Positions 46,275-55,649 of a stretch of 61,285 nt of DNA are shown in pieces. The notes under the pieces were generated by a model. It saw only the letters and a program-made list of their open reading frames with translations. It did no database searches and had not been told where the DNA came from. Source of the stretch: Lachnospiraceae bacterium (GTDB lineage Bacteria; Bacillota; Clostridia; Lachnospirales; Lachnospiraceae); the NCBI GenBank assembly GCA_022510625.1, contig JAFLTD010000005.1, forward strand, positions 1 through 61,285, read 5' to 3'. Every line of letters begins with the position of its first letter. Within the stretch, counting starts at the first letter, position 1. Both the position numbers and the translations under genes were made by a program.

Positions 46275-46418
46275 AAGGACTCAGGGTGAGGATAATTCCT
46301 AAAGGAGCCCCTCGGAAAGCGTCAGCACTTAGCGAGGTTTTATGCAAGCTTAGTACTGTTACGCTTGAGGTGGAGCGAAAGCGCGGCGACGTAGGAATTA
46401 TCCTCACCCTGAGTCTTT
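46275..46418 (+). ncRNA. large structured terminator element after gpmI, possible dispersed palindromic element or RNA
   Basis: GACTCAGGGTGAGGATAATT and CCTA (46278-46301) and their exact reverse complement (46392-46415) form a perfect 24-bp outer stem, extendable by three pairs with AAG and TTT. The 90-nt interior can fold CCTCG/CGAGG (46310-46314 with 46333-46337), CAAGC/GCTTG (about 46345-46367) and a GC-GAAA-GC hairpin near 46375-46382. A T-run follows, so it at least acts as a terminator for gpmI. Its size goes far beyond a simple terminator. No protein is credible inside. Confidence 0.7.
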
Positions 46419-46430
46419 TTTGTTTTTGGC

Positions 46431-46488
46431 TTGACATCCTTTTACATTCACTGTATACTAAGTGTACCATCACTAATAGTACAGTTAG
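46431..46488 (+). promoter_or_regulatory. promoter and operator of the YtrA-type ABC operon
   Basis: TTGACA (46431-46436), 17 bp, TATACT (46454-46459). Overlapping the -10 and the expected start, CTAAGTGTAC (46458-46467) and GTACAGTTAG (46479-46488) form an inverted repeat with 9 of 10 matches and an 11-bp spacer. The long spaced repeat suits a dimeric YtrA-type GntR repressor, encoded 42 bp downstream. Confidence 0.75.
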
Positions 46489-46530
46489 CATGGTGTGGAA
46501 ACATGGGGAATCATAAAGAAGGGAGAAATA

Positions 46531-46884
46531 ATGATAATCATAGACTATAAGGACACCCGGCCAATATATGAACAGATTGTGGAACGTTTTAAGACATTGA
46601 TTTTGAAAGATGTCATGAAGCCCGACGAGCAGATGCCGTCGGTGCGTAATCTTGCCATGGAGCTTTCCATCAACCCGAACACGATACAGAAGGCTTATGC
46701 GGAATTGGAGCGCCAGAGATTCATCTATACGGTGAAGGGAAGAGGCAGTTTTGTATCCGGAGACAGCGGACTGGTGGAACAGCGCAAGAGAGAATATGTG
46801 GAACAGATACTGGCACTTGCAAAGGATGTGCTGGAGATCGGTATGTCTAAGGCGGAGCTCATTCGTGAGATTGAAGCGCTTTAG
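46531..46884 (+). CDS. GntR family transcriptional regulator, YtrA subfamily
   Basis: A 117-residue regulator with an N-terminal winged helix (IYEQIVERFKTLILKDVMKP, MPSVRNLAMELSINPNTIQKAYAELERQ) and a very short C-terminal dimerisation part, the size and shape of YtrA proteins. These repress ABC transporter operons and respond to cell-wall stress in Bacillus. The operator at 46458-46488 and the ABC genes directly downstream fit this. Start ATG 46531 follows GAAGGGAG. Confidence 0.92.
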   Translation: MIIIDYKDTRPIYEQIVERFKTLILKDVMKPDEQMPSVRNLAMELSINPNTIQKAYAELERQRFIYTVKGRGSFVSGDSGLVEQRKREYVEQILALAKDVLEIGMSKAELIREIEAL

Positions 46885-46902
46885 GCGGAAAGGAAGGAAT
46901 CT

Positions 46903-47808
46903 ATGATAGAGATACATAATCTGACGAAGACTTATGAACAGATCAAAGCAGTCGATGATGTCAGCGTAACGATCAAGGACAATACCGTATTCGGCCTGAT
47001 CGGAACAAACGGTGCGGGAAAGAGCACAGTGCTCCGCATGATATCCGGTGTTTTAAAACCCGACAGCGGCTCGATAGCGGTGGACGGAATGCCGGTGTAT
47101 GACAATGTGGAAGCAAAGAAGAAAATGTTTTTTATTGCGGACGAGCCGTATTTCTTCGCCAATGCCAACGCACAGGGCATGGAGAAATATTACAGCAGCA
47201 TTTATGAGGGGTTTGATAGAGAAGAGTTTTATCAATATCTTGAGAGTTTCAATCTGGACAAAAGCAGGAAAATAAACACCTACTCCAAGGGTATGAAGAA
47301 ACAGCTCGCTTTTCTTTTGGGAATCTGCTCCAAAACAAAGTACCTGCTCTGCGACGAGACGATGGACGGTCTCGATCCTGTGATGCGTCAGGGCGTGAAA
47401 TCTATTTTTGCGAAGGAGATGGATGAGAGAGGATTGACGCCGGTGGTTGCGTCGCACAACCTGCGGGAACTTGAGGATATCTGTGACCATGTAGGACTGC
47501 TGCACAAAGGTGGTGTGCTGTTGTCCAAGGATCTGGAGGACATGAAGTGCAATATCCAGAAAGTACAGTGTGTGTTTGCGACGGTGGAAGAGGAATTAAA
47601 AGCACTGAACGGTCTCGAAGTTCTCAAGAAGGAACAGAGAGGTTCCCTGTGCACCTATACCGTACGGAGTACGAGAGAAGAAGTGACGGCGAGATTTGCC
47701 ACGGTGGATACCGTATTTTACGAGGTGCTTCCTCTTTCCCTGGAGGAAATCTTTATCAGCGAAACGGAGGTAGTGGGATATGACATCAAGAAACTCATTC
47801 TGGGCTAA
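46903..47808 (+). CDS. ABC transporter ATP-binding protein (YtrB-like)
   Basis: A 301-residue NBD: Walker A GTNGAGKST, signature variant YSKGMKKQ, Walker B YLLCDETMDGLDP and switch SHNLRELEDIC. Walker B has Cys-Asp-Glu-Thr in place of the usual Asp-Glu-Pro, as in several YtrB/YxlF-type ATPases. About 75 residues follow the NBD as a regulatory tail. It starts 18 bp after the GntR gene and overlaps the permease gene by 29 bp, so the three genes form one operon. Confidence 0.9.
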   Translation: MIEIHNLTKTYEQIKAVDDVSVTIKDNTVFGLIGTNGAGKSTVLRMISGVLKPDSGSIAVDGMPVYDNVEAKKKMFFIADEPYFFANANAQGMEKYYSSIYEGFDREEFYQYLESFNLDKSRKINTYSKGMKKQLAFLLGICSKTKYLLCDETMDGLDPVMRQGVKSIFAKEMDERGLTPVVASHNLRELEDICDHVGLLHKGGVLLSKDLEDMKCNIQKVQCVFATVEEELKALNGLEVLKKEQRGSLCTYTVRSTREEVTARFATVDTVFYEVLPLSLEEIFISETEVVGYDIKKLILG

Positions 47809-49975
47809 TTGTATAGAGAACCATAAAAGACGTATCTGGGTGTGGATCGTGTCCGTATTGGGACAGCTGACGGTGTATCCGGCATTTGTGATGATTTACC
47901 TAAGCCGCATCAGGACATGGTATGCGCAGGGGATATATCGCACTTATGAAGAATATCATGATGTCATGTACCGGGTGGCGGCGGAGGCACTGGGTTTTCG
48001 CCATGCGATGGTGAGCGCGGTGGGACTTTCATTTATCATAGGAATACAGGGATTTGCTTATTTGCATGACAAGAGAAAAGTCGATTTGTATCACAGTGTA
48101 CCTGTGGAGAAAAACAGAAGATTTCTGGTGGTTTACTTAAACGGTATTTTCATCTATCTTGTCTCCACCGTATTCAGTGTGCTTCTCGGCATCGTCATAG
48201 CGGCCGCACAGAATGCCGTGAACGATTTGGTGTTATCGGAAGTCGGACTGGCCTTTATCTGGAATCTGCTGTTCTTTCTGGTGGTTTATCACACAGTCAT
48301 TCTCGCAGTGATGCTTACCGGCAATCGTCTGATTACCGTGTGCATGGCGGGAGCGCTGCTGCTGTATGAACCTATCCTGTACGAACTGAACACGTACATG
48401 CAGTACGCCTATTTTGAAACCGTATCACGCACATACGTGAGCCCGGCGCCGAAATTCTCCGCGGTGTATGATTATTTTTCCGAGGCATTTGATCTGAGTG
48501 ATTCGGTATGGACCAAAGGTGTGGGAGGTCTGGCGGAAGTGGTGTTGCCCTATTGCGGCAAATGGCTTATACTTGCAGTGGTGATTCTGGCGGCAGCGTG
48601 GTTTTGCTACAGAAAACGCCCGTCGGAGTCGGCCGGAAAGGCGATCGCCTTTGTGAAGACCGAACCGTTTTTGAAAGTGATCCTTGCCGTGCCGTTCAGT
48701 ATCGGCGTAGGTATCATCATATATGATGCGTCCAACGGGAGCAACTCGCTCACCGTGGCAAGTATGCTGATCGGCGGCGTGATAGCGTGTGCGGCAGCCG
48801 AGGTGATTTATGACTTTGATATCAAGAGCCTGATCAAACATCCGCTTTCCGGCGGTGTGGCGATTGTCGGAATCGTGGTCATCTTTTTGATCTATAAAAA
48901 TGACCTTCTGGGGTATGATAAGTATGTGCCGCGCGAGGGTCAGGTAGAAAGTGTTGCCATGTGTCTGGACTATTATGAGGGGACGTTTTGGAAAGAAGAT
49001 TTTTCCTCTTATACTATGGCGGACTACCACAAGGACCATATGTTTATCACCGATGTGGAAGCAGTGCTTGCGCTGGCATCCAAGTCGCAGCAGGAGGCTG
49101 TAGGTGACAAGGAAGTATGCGATGTGAGAGTCGTGCCCGTGCTGTACCGTCTGAAATCGGGCAGGGAAGTGGGCAGAAATATCTGGATTGATTTCGCCGA
49201 CCCCGCCAACGAGGCGCTGATGAACCGCATCGTGGGTTCCGAGGAGTGGAAAGAGGGTGCCTATCAGGTCATGACGGACGGGGAATCCTATAATCAGGTT
49301 CAGGCGATGTCCTACAGCAATGGTGCGACCGGTGTCGCCCTGCTGCCGGAGGATGCACAGAGACTGAGGAATGCCTATGTCAAGGACATGGAGAAGTTCG
49401 ACTTTACGCTGGCGACGAAAGAGCGCCCCTGCGGGCGGATTGACATTTTATTTCCTAAGTATCGGTATACCCACTTGTATGTGTATGAGAACTTTGAGAA
49501 TACAATCGCCTATCTGAATGAACAGGAGGCGTTCTATCCGGTTCAGTTGAATCCGGAGGATATCGCGGACATTACGGTCACGAACTATCACTATGATCTG
49601 AAGGATGAAGCAATCTATACCGGCCAGGCGGGATATAATCTTGCAATGGGTGCGCAGGCTGAGGCAGTCGTGTACGATGCACCCGTGTACGACACACCGC
49701 ACGGAGCCTCCACGACCACTACGGTTAGTACGACCTTCGATGATGAGGAGCAGATTGCACAGATCGTACCGGTGATCTACCCGTCGTACCTGACGGTATC
49801 GTGGCATGATGGTACTCAGGAGATGGATCGAAATTATGACATATATGTCACATTTAAGAAAGATACGACCTATCCGTACGACAGGACTCAACGCGGTGTT
49901 TACTATAAATTCTATGTGGGTCAGGTACCGGATTTCGTAGTGGAGGCGACATCTCTTGACGCAAAGACGGAATGA
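47780..49975 (+). CDS. ABC-2-like permease with large C-terminal domain (DUF6449-like)
   Basis: A 731-residue membrane protein. The N-terminal part has about seven to eight helices between residues 20 and 375, including LSFIIGIQGFAYLHDKRKVDLYHSVPVEKNRR, the pattern of ABC permeases next to YtrA regulators. From about residue 385 an extracytoplasmic domain of about 345 residues follows, resembling the DUF6449 family by position (recalled, not searched). It contains a Thr-rich stretch near 645-655. The substrate is unknown; YtrA-linked systems are tied to cell-wall antibiotics or stress. The start overlaps the ATPase gene. Confidence 0.85.
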   Translation: MTSRNSFWANCIENHKRRIWVWIVSVLGQLTVYPAFVMIYLSRIRTWYAQGIYRTYEEYHDVMYRVAAEALGFRHAMVSAVGLSFIIGIQGFAYLHDKRKVDLYHSVPVEKNRRFLVVYLNGIFIYLVSTVFSVLLGIVIAAAQNAVNDLVLSEVGLAFIWNLLFFLVVYHTVILAVMLTGNRLITVCMAGALLLYEPILYELNTYMQYAYFETVSRTYVSPAPKFSAVYDYFSEAFDLSDSVWTKGVGGLAEVVLPYCGKWLILAVVILAAAWFCYRKRPSESAGKAIAFVKTEPFLKVILAVPFSIGVGIIIYDASNGSNSLTVASMLIGGVIACAAAEVIYDFDIKSLIKHPLSGGVAIVGIVVIFLIYKNDLLGYDKYVPREGQVESVAMCLDYYEGTFWKEDFSSYTMADYHKDHMFITDVEAVLALASKSQQEAVGDKEVCDVRVVPVLYRLKSGREVGRNIWIDFADPANEALMNRIVGSEEWKEGAYQVMTDGESYNQVQAMSYSNGATGVALLPEDAQRLRNAYVKDMEKFDFTLATKERPCGRIDILFPKYRYTHLYVYENFENTIAYLNEQEAFYPVQLNPEDIADITVTNYHYDLKDEAIYTGQAGYNLAMGAQAEAVVYDAPVYDTPHGASTTTTVSTTFDDEEQIAQIVPVIYPSYLTVSWHDGTQEMDRNYDIYVTFKKDTTYPYDRTQRGVYYKFYVGQVPDFVVEATSLDAKTE

Positions 49976-50010
49976 AAATAGGTATTAATATAATATTAAG
50001 AATCAATATC

Positions 50011-50038
50011 TTGACATGAGCAATGAAGAGGATAAGAA
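50011..50038 (+). promoter_or_regulatory. probable promoter of the MacB-like operon
   Basis: TTGACA (50011-50016), a 16-bp spacer and TAAGAA (50033-50038), about 37 bp before the ATG at 50075. The -35 is perfect and the -10 is weak. Confidence 0.45.
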
Positions 50039-50074
50039 TAATAGTAAGATTAAGAGAAAAGGACTAAGCGCAGA

Positions 50075-50833
50075 ATGGGACGGGCGGAACCTGTGATCAG
50101 TGTCAGAGATTTATATAAGATTTACCGGGTCGGAGAGACGAAGGTGCGCGCGCTTAACGGCGTCAGTTTCACCATCGACAGAGGGAATTTCTGTTCCATT
50201 GTCGGCACTTCCGGCTCCGGTAAATCTACACTCCTCAATATGCTTGCGGGATTGGAGAAGCCGACGAAGGGGGAGATCGTGATTGCGGGGGAACACATGG
50301 AGACAAAGACAGAGAACCAACTGGTCGCCTTCAGAAGGGAACATATCGGTTTTATCTTTCAGTCTTTTAATCTGATGGGTACCATGAATGCCATTGAGAA
50401 TGTAGCGCTTCCTCTCACCTTTCAGGGTATGGATAAGAAGAGCCGCAACGCCAAAGCGGAGCAGATGCTTGATTTGGTGGGATTGACCAAGCATAAGAAA
50501 CACAAGCCTAACCAGATGTCCGGCGGACAGCAGCAGCGTGTCGGTGTGGCACGTGCACTTGTGGTGGAGCCGGAGATCATCTTTGCAGATGAGCCAACCG
50601 GTAACCTGGACTCCAACACTTCGGTGGAAGTGATGAATCTGATGAAAAAGATTGTGCGGGAGAAGAATCAGACACTTGTCATGGTAACCCATGACAATTA
50701 TCTTGCAAGTTTTGCGGACGTGATCTTAAGGATCAAGGACGGTAAAATTATAGAGATTGAAGATAAGCGTGACGGTAATATGTCGGATGAAATAATACGT
50801 GTGCCGGGAAAGGATCAGGGTAGATCAAGATGA
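50075..50833 (+). CDS. ABC transporter ATP-binding protein (MacB/LolD type)
   Basis: A 252-residue NBD with Walker A GTSGSGKST, signature MSGGQQQR, Walker B IIFADEPTGNLD and switch VTHDNYLASFAD. The segment VRALNGVSFTIDRGNFCSIVG and the Q-loop FQSFNLMGTMNAIENVALPL are typical of MacB/LolD/FtsE-like ATPases, which drive mechanotransmission rather than membrane passage. It overlaps the next gene by 4 bp. It is the motor for the FtsX-type permease at 52685. Confidence 0.94.
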   Translation: MGRAEPVISVRDLYKIYRVGETKVRALNGVSFTIDRGNFCSIVGTSGSGKSTLLNMLAGLEKPTKGEIVIAGEHMETKTENQLVAFRREHIGFIFQSFNLMGTMNAIENVALPLTFQGMDKKSRNAKAEQMLDLVGLTKHKKHKPNQMSGGQQQRVGVARALVVEPEIIFADEPTGNLDSNTSVEVMNLMKKIVREKNQTLVMVTHDNYLASFADVILRIKDGKIIEIEDKRDGNMSDEIIRVPGKDQGRSR

Positions 50834-52638
50834 GAATGATTCGATGGAACAAGACAAAACAATGTAAGGGTATAAGACAGGCAGGGAGGATTCTCTTCGG
50901 TACAGCCCTCGGTGCAATGGTGATAGCGGCAGCTCTGTCTGTCCCACAGTTCATGGGAACGATGTCGTATGTGGAGGCGACCGGAGAAACCCTCAGCGGT
51001 AACGGTATCATCAACCGGACTTCCGACTATGTCATTACCGATGATGACAGGGCGGCTGCAGATGAAGATATGCTCTATTACATGCAGAGTCTTGAAGTGC
51101 GTTATCACCTTGATGCGAAAGTGATGGAGCAGCTGCACAAGGTTTTTGACAGCGCTGTATACTACATAGCCAACACAGAGATGTCGGTTACGGAACTGTG
51201 GGCTTACGTTGCATCGACTAAGGGTCTTATGGAGTCTACAGCCGTATCGACGGTTTCCATGAGCACCAGCGAGTTCCTGCAGGTGGCAGACAACTGGGCG
51301 ACACCTACGGTCAGTTATGGGCAGAAGGTATCTATTGTACTTCCGATTGTCAATTTCGGAACGGAAGAGTTGAATGACTTGATCGTAGAGCCACAGACTT
51401 CGACGCTTGTGACGGATTGGCCCTTTGAGCCCGACATGACGAATTATCTGCAGACCGAACCGTTTATTCCCGGCAATAAGACCAAGGAAGATGCCATGGC
51501 GAACAGAAGAGAGTTCACTTTCATCTTCACGGTCAGAAGCGACGTGATGAGCGGATACTATCCGCTGAAATTCAATATCTCCTACACAAAGGGCGGTATC
51601 CGCTGTGAAGAGCCGGCGGAACTTACGGTGTATGTGAAGACGGTGGGAAGACCCGGAAGCGGCACGATCGGCGGAAGCGGACAGGAGGCGAGCGGAGCCA
51701 AGCCCCGTATTGTTGTGACCGGATTTGAGACGAATCCTGCACAGGTTTTTGCGGGAGATACGTTTACATTGACGATACATGTGCAGAACACAGCCAAGGA
51801 CATGGCGGTGACCAATGTGCTTTTTGATATGCAGGCGGCGACGGAGGGTAACGATACGACCAACACTTACTCTGCGTTTCTGCCGACGTCAGGTGCAAGT
51901 TCCGTCTATATGGACAGCATCGGTCCGAACACTGCAGCGGATATTGTTATTGAGATGACGGCGAAAGCCGACTTGGCGCAGAAACCGTATGTGCTTGATG
52001 TGAATATGAAATACGATGCGGGCATGATGTTTGACTTGACGGACAAGGCGAGTGTGTCCATTCCGATCTCGCAGGAGAGCCGCTTTGACACGAGCATACC
52101 TGAGGTGGTTCCGTCAGATATCACTGTCGGCTCACAGTCCAACGTCATGTTCAGTATCTACAATACGGGTAAGACAACACTCTACAATGTACAGGTGAAA
52201 TTCGCGGCGGATTCCATTGACGAAGCATCGGCCTTTGTCGGCAATCTGCAGTCCGGAGCCACCGGAAATGTGGATGTCATGCTGACGGGAATCGCGGCGA
52301 CGATGGATGACGGAACCATCAATGCAGAGATTAGCTACGAGGATGACGCGGGTAATGTCACTGTTGTGGAGAAGCCGATTACGCTGTATGTCACGGAAGA
52401 ATTTTATGGTGACGGTATGATGTATGATGATATGATGTTTGACGACATGATGATGGGCGACGATATGATGGCGGGAGAACAATCCGGGTCCAAGAAGGGG
52501 CTCATCATCGGGATCATCATCGGAGTAGTGGTTCTGGCAGGTATAGGCCTTGCTGTCTTCCTTGTGATTCGTAAGAAACAGAAAGCAGCCAAGCTGCTGG
52601 CGGAGGACCTTCTGGATCTCGAGAGGGATATTGATTAA
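50830..52638 (+). CDS. extracytoplasmic NEW3/CARDB-like protein with C-terminal membrane anchor
   Basis: A 602-residue protein lying between an ABC ATPase gene and its permease gene. It has a signal-like N-terminal helix (about residues 20-45), then several Ig-like beta domains typical of NEW3 or CARDB repeats: SYGQKVSIVLPIVNFGTEEL, then AGDTFTLTIHVQNTAKDM and GSQSNVMFSIYNTGKTTL. Before the C-terminal helix (about 557-580) there is a segment of Met and Asp repeats (MMYDDMMFDDMMMGDDMM). A short basic cytoplasmic tail follows. It probably extends the ABC complex into the cell wall. Function unknown. Confidence 0.82.
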   Translation: MRMIRWNKTKQCKGIRQAGRILFGTALGAMVIAAALSVPQFMGTMSYVEATGETLSGNGIINRTSDYVITDDDRAAADEDMLYYMQSLEVRYHLDAKVMEQLHKVFDSAVYYIANTEMSVTELWAYVASTKGLMESTAVSTVSMSTSEFLQVADNWATPTVSYGQKVSIVLPIVNFGTEELNDLIVEPQTSTLVTDWPFEPDMTNYLQTEPFIPGNKTKEDAMANRREFTFIFTVRSDVMSGYYPLKFNISYTKGGIRCEEPAELTVYVKTVGRPGSGTIGGSGQEASGAKPRIVVTGFETNPAQVFAGDTFTLTIHVQNTAKDMAVTNVLFDMQAATEGNDTTNTYSAFLPTSGASSVYMDSIGPNTAADIVIEMTAKADLAQKPYVLDVNMKYDAGMMFDLTDKASVSIPISQESRFDTSIPEVVPSDITVGSQSNVMFSIYNTGKTTLYNVQVKFAADSIDEASAFVGNLQSGATGNVDVMLTGIAATMDDGTINAEISYEDDAGNVTVVEKPITLYVTEEFYGDGMMYDDMMFDDMMMGDDMMAGEQSGSKKGLIIGIIIGVVVLAGIGLAVFLVIRKKQKAAKLLAEDLLDLERDID

Positions 52639-52684
52639 GACGTTTTACGGAAATTAATCGGCAGCGGTTGGAGTGAAGTAATCT

Positions 52685-54022
52685 ATGAAATTCTTTGATC
52701 TGCTGCGCATGAGCAGCAGCAATTTGTGGAAAAGAAAAGTGAGAACCATCCTGACGGTGCTTGGCGTAGTAATCGGCGTGGCATCCATCGTCGTCATGAT
52801 TTCTTTAGGCCTCGGACTGAGCCGCTCTATGATGGAGCAGTACGAATCCTGGGGAAGCCTCACACAAATCACGGTGTATGAACCGTGGGGCGGCGATAAT
52901 GTGGAGGATATGAGGCTGGATGACGATCTGGTAAGAGAGATCGAATCGCTTGAACATGTGGAATCCGTATGGCCGATCCTGCAGATGTCCGCACTGGCTA
53001 AATACGGAAGTTATCAGGGCTGGCTGCAGATTCGTGCGGTTCCGAAAGAGACCTTTGCAGAGATGAATATTGAAGTGGGTGAAGGCCGGCTTCCCGGCGA
53101 GGATGACGAGTTGACATTCTTTTACGGTAATGAAGTACTGCAGAATTTCTACAATGCCAAGGGAAACGGGGGCAGTTATTGGGAGACGGGTGTCCTGCCG
53201 GATATCGATCTGATGAACGATCCGATCTTTATTATTTTCGATACGGATGCCTACTATGCGTCGCAATATCCGGACGAAAACGGACAGAACACGCCGCCGC
53301 CGAAGAAGTACATGATTCCTGCCTGCGGCGTGGAAGCCGCGATGGAGGACAGTTGGTCACAATACGGTTGGTATACCCACTGCGATATCGAGCAGCTCAT
53401 GCCGCAGCTCAAGAGAATCTTCAAGAACAAGGCGATACCCGGTCAACCCACAACCAAGACGGGTAAGCCATACAGAGAGATTTTCTACAATCAGTTGAGC
53501 GTCAACGTGGACGAGTTGGATAACGTGATGGAAGTGCAGAACTATCTGACAGGCTTAGGGTATGAAGCGTACGGCAACGCCGAATGGGTGCAGTCTGCGC
53601 AGCAGGAAATGGCTACGATACAGCTTGTGTTAGGAGGTATCGGTGCGGTGTCATTGTTTGTTGCCGCAATCGGTATCACCAACACGATGATGATGTCCAT
53701 CTACGAGAGAACAAAAGAGATCGGCGTTATGAAAGTGCTGGGCTGTGATCTTAGGAACATTAGAACCCTCTTTTTGATGGAGGCGGGATTTATCGGATTT
53801 ATCGGTGGTATTATCGGGCTGATATTAAGCTTTACCCTATCCGGTATCATCAATAAACTGGCAGCGGCAGCGGAAGAATATGCAAGTGGAATCTCTTATA
53901 TTCCGATTTGGCTTGTGCTGTTGTCACTGGTTTTTGCGGTACTGGTGGGCATGATTGCGGGATTTTTTCCGGCCAGAAGAGCCATGAAATTAAGCCCGCT
54001 TGCGGCAATCAGGAACGAGTAA
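52685..54022 (+). CDS. ABC transporter permease (MacB/FtsX type)
   Basis: A 445-residue permease with the MacB layout: N-terminal helix with RTILTVLGVVIGVASIVVMISLGLG, a long extracytoplasmic domain (about residues 45-310), then three helices near the C-terminus. These include the conserved MMMSIYERTKEIGVMKVLGC loop and a final AGFFPARRAMKLSPLAAIRNE. It lies 46 bp after the NEW3-like gene and is powered by the ATPase at 50075. MacB-like systems export peptides, siderophores or lipids or transmit force to wall enzymes; which applies here is unknown. Confidence 0.94.
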   Translation: MKFFDLLRMSSSNLWKRKVRTILTVLGVVIGVASIVVMISLGLGLSRSMMEQYESWGSLTQITVYEPWGGDNVEDMRLDDDLVREIESLEHVESVWPILQMSALAKYGSYQGWLQIRAVPKETFAEMNIEVGEGRLPGEDDELTFFYGNEVLQNFYNAKGNGGSYWETGVLPDIDLMNDPIFIIFDTDAYYASQYPDENGQNTPPPKKYMIPACGVEAAMEDSWSQYGWYTHCDIEQLMPQLKRIFKNKAIPGQPTTKTGKPYREIFYNQLSVNVDELDNVMEVQNYLTGLGYEAYGNAEWVQSAQQEMATIQLVLGGIGAVSLFVAAIGITNTMMMSIYERTKEIGVMKVLGCDLRNIRTLFLMEAGFIGFIGGIIGLILSFTLSGIINKLAAAAEEYASGISYIPIWLVLLSLVFAVLVGMIAGFFPARRAMKLSPLAAIRNE

Positions 54023-54023
54023 A

Positions 54024-55550
<1,527 letters not shown>

Positions 55551-55552
55551 GT

Positions 55553-55589
55553 GCAAGCAGGCTGAAAAGCGCTGTAAGCGTGTGCTTGC
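55553..55589 (+). terminator. hairpin after eno
   Basis: GCAAGCA (55553-55559) pairs with TGCTTGC (55583-55589) just after the eno stop. The loop can add AGCGC/GCG-type inner pairing. There is no strong T-run, so it may be a 3' stabilising structure rather than a true terminator. Confidence 0.4.
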
Positions 55590-55649
55590 GAGTCTATGAT
55601 TTATAGTGTAATATATACTGTATTAACACAAGAAAGGTACAGTGGTATC

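Noticed and set aside
46286-46516. 76-residue plus-strand ORF after gpmI
   Set aside because: It runs through the perfect inverted repeat and the GntR operator/promoter, so it is structure and promoter rather than coding sequence.
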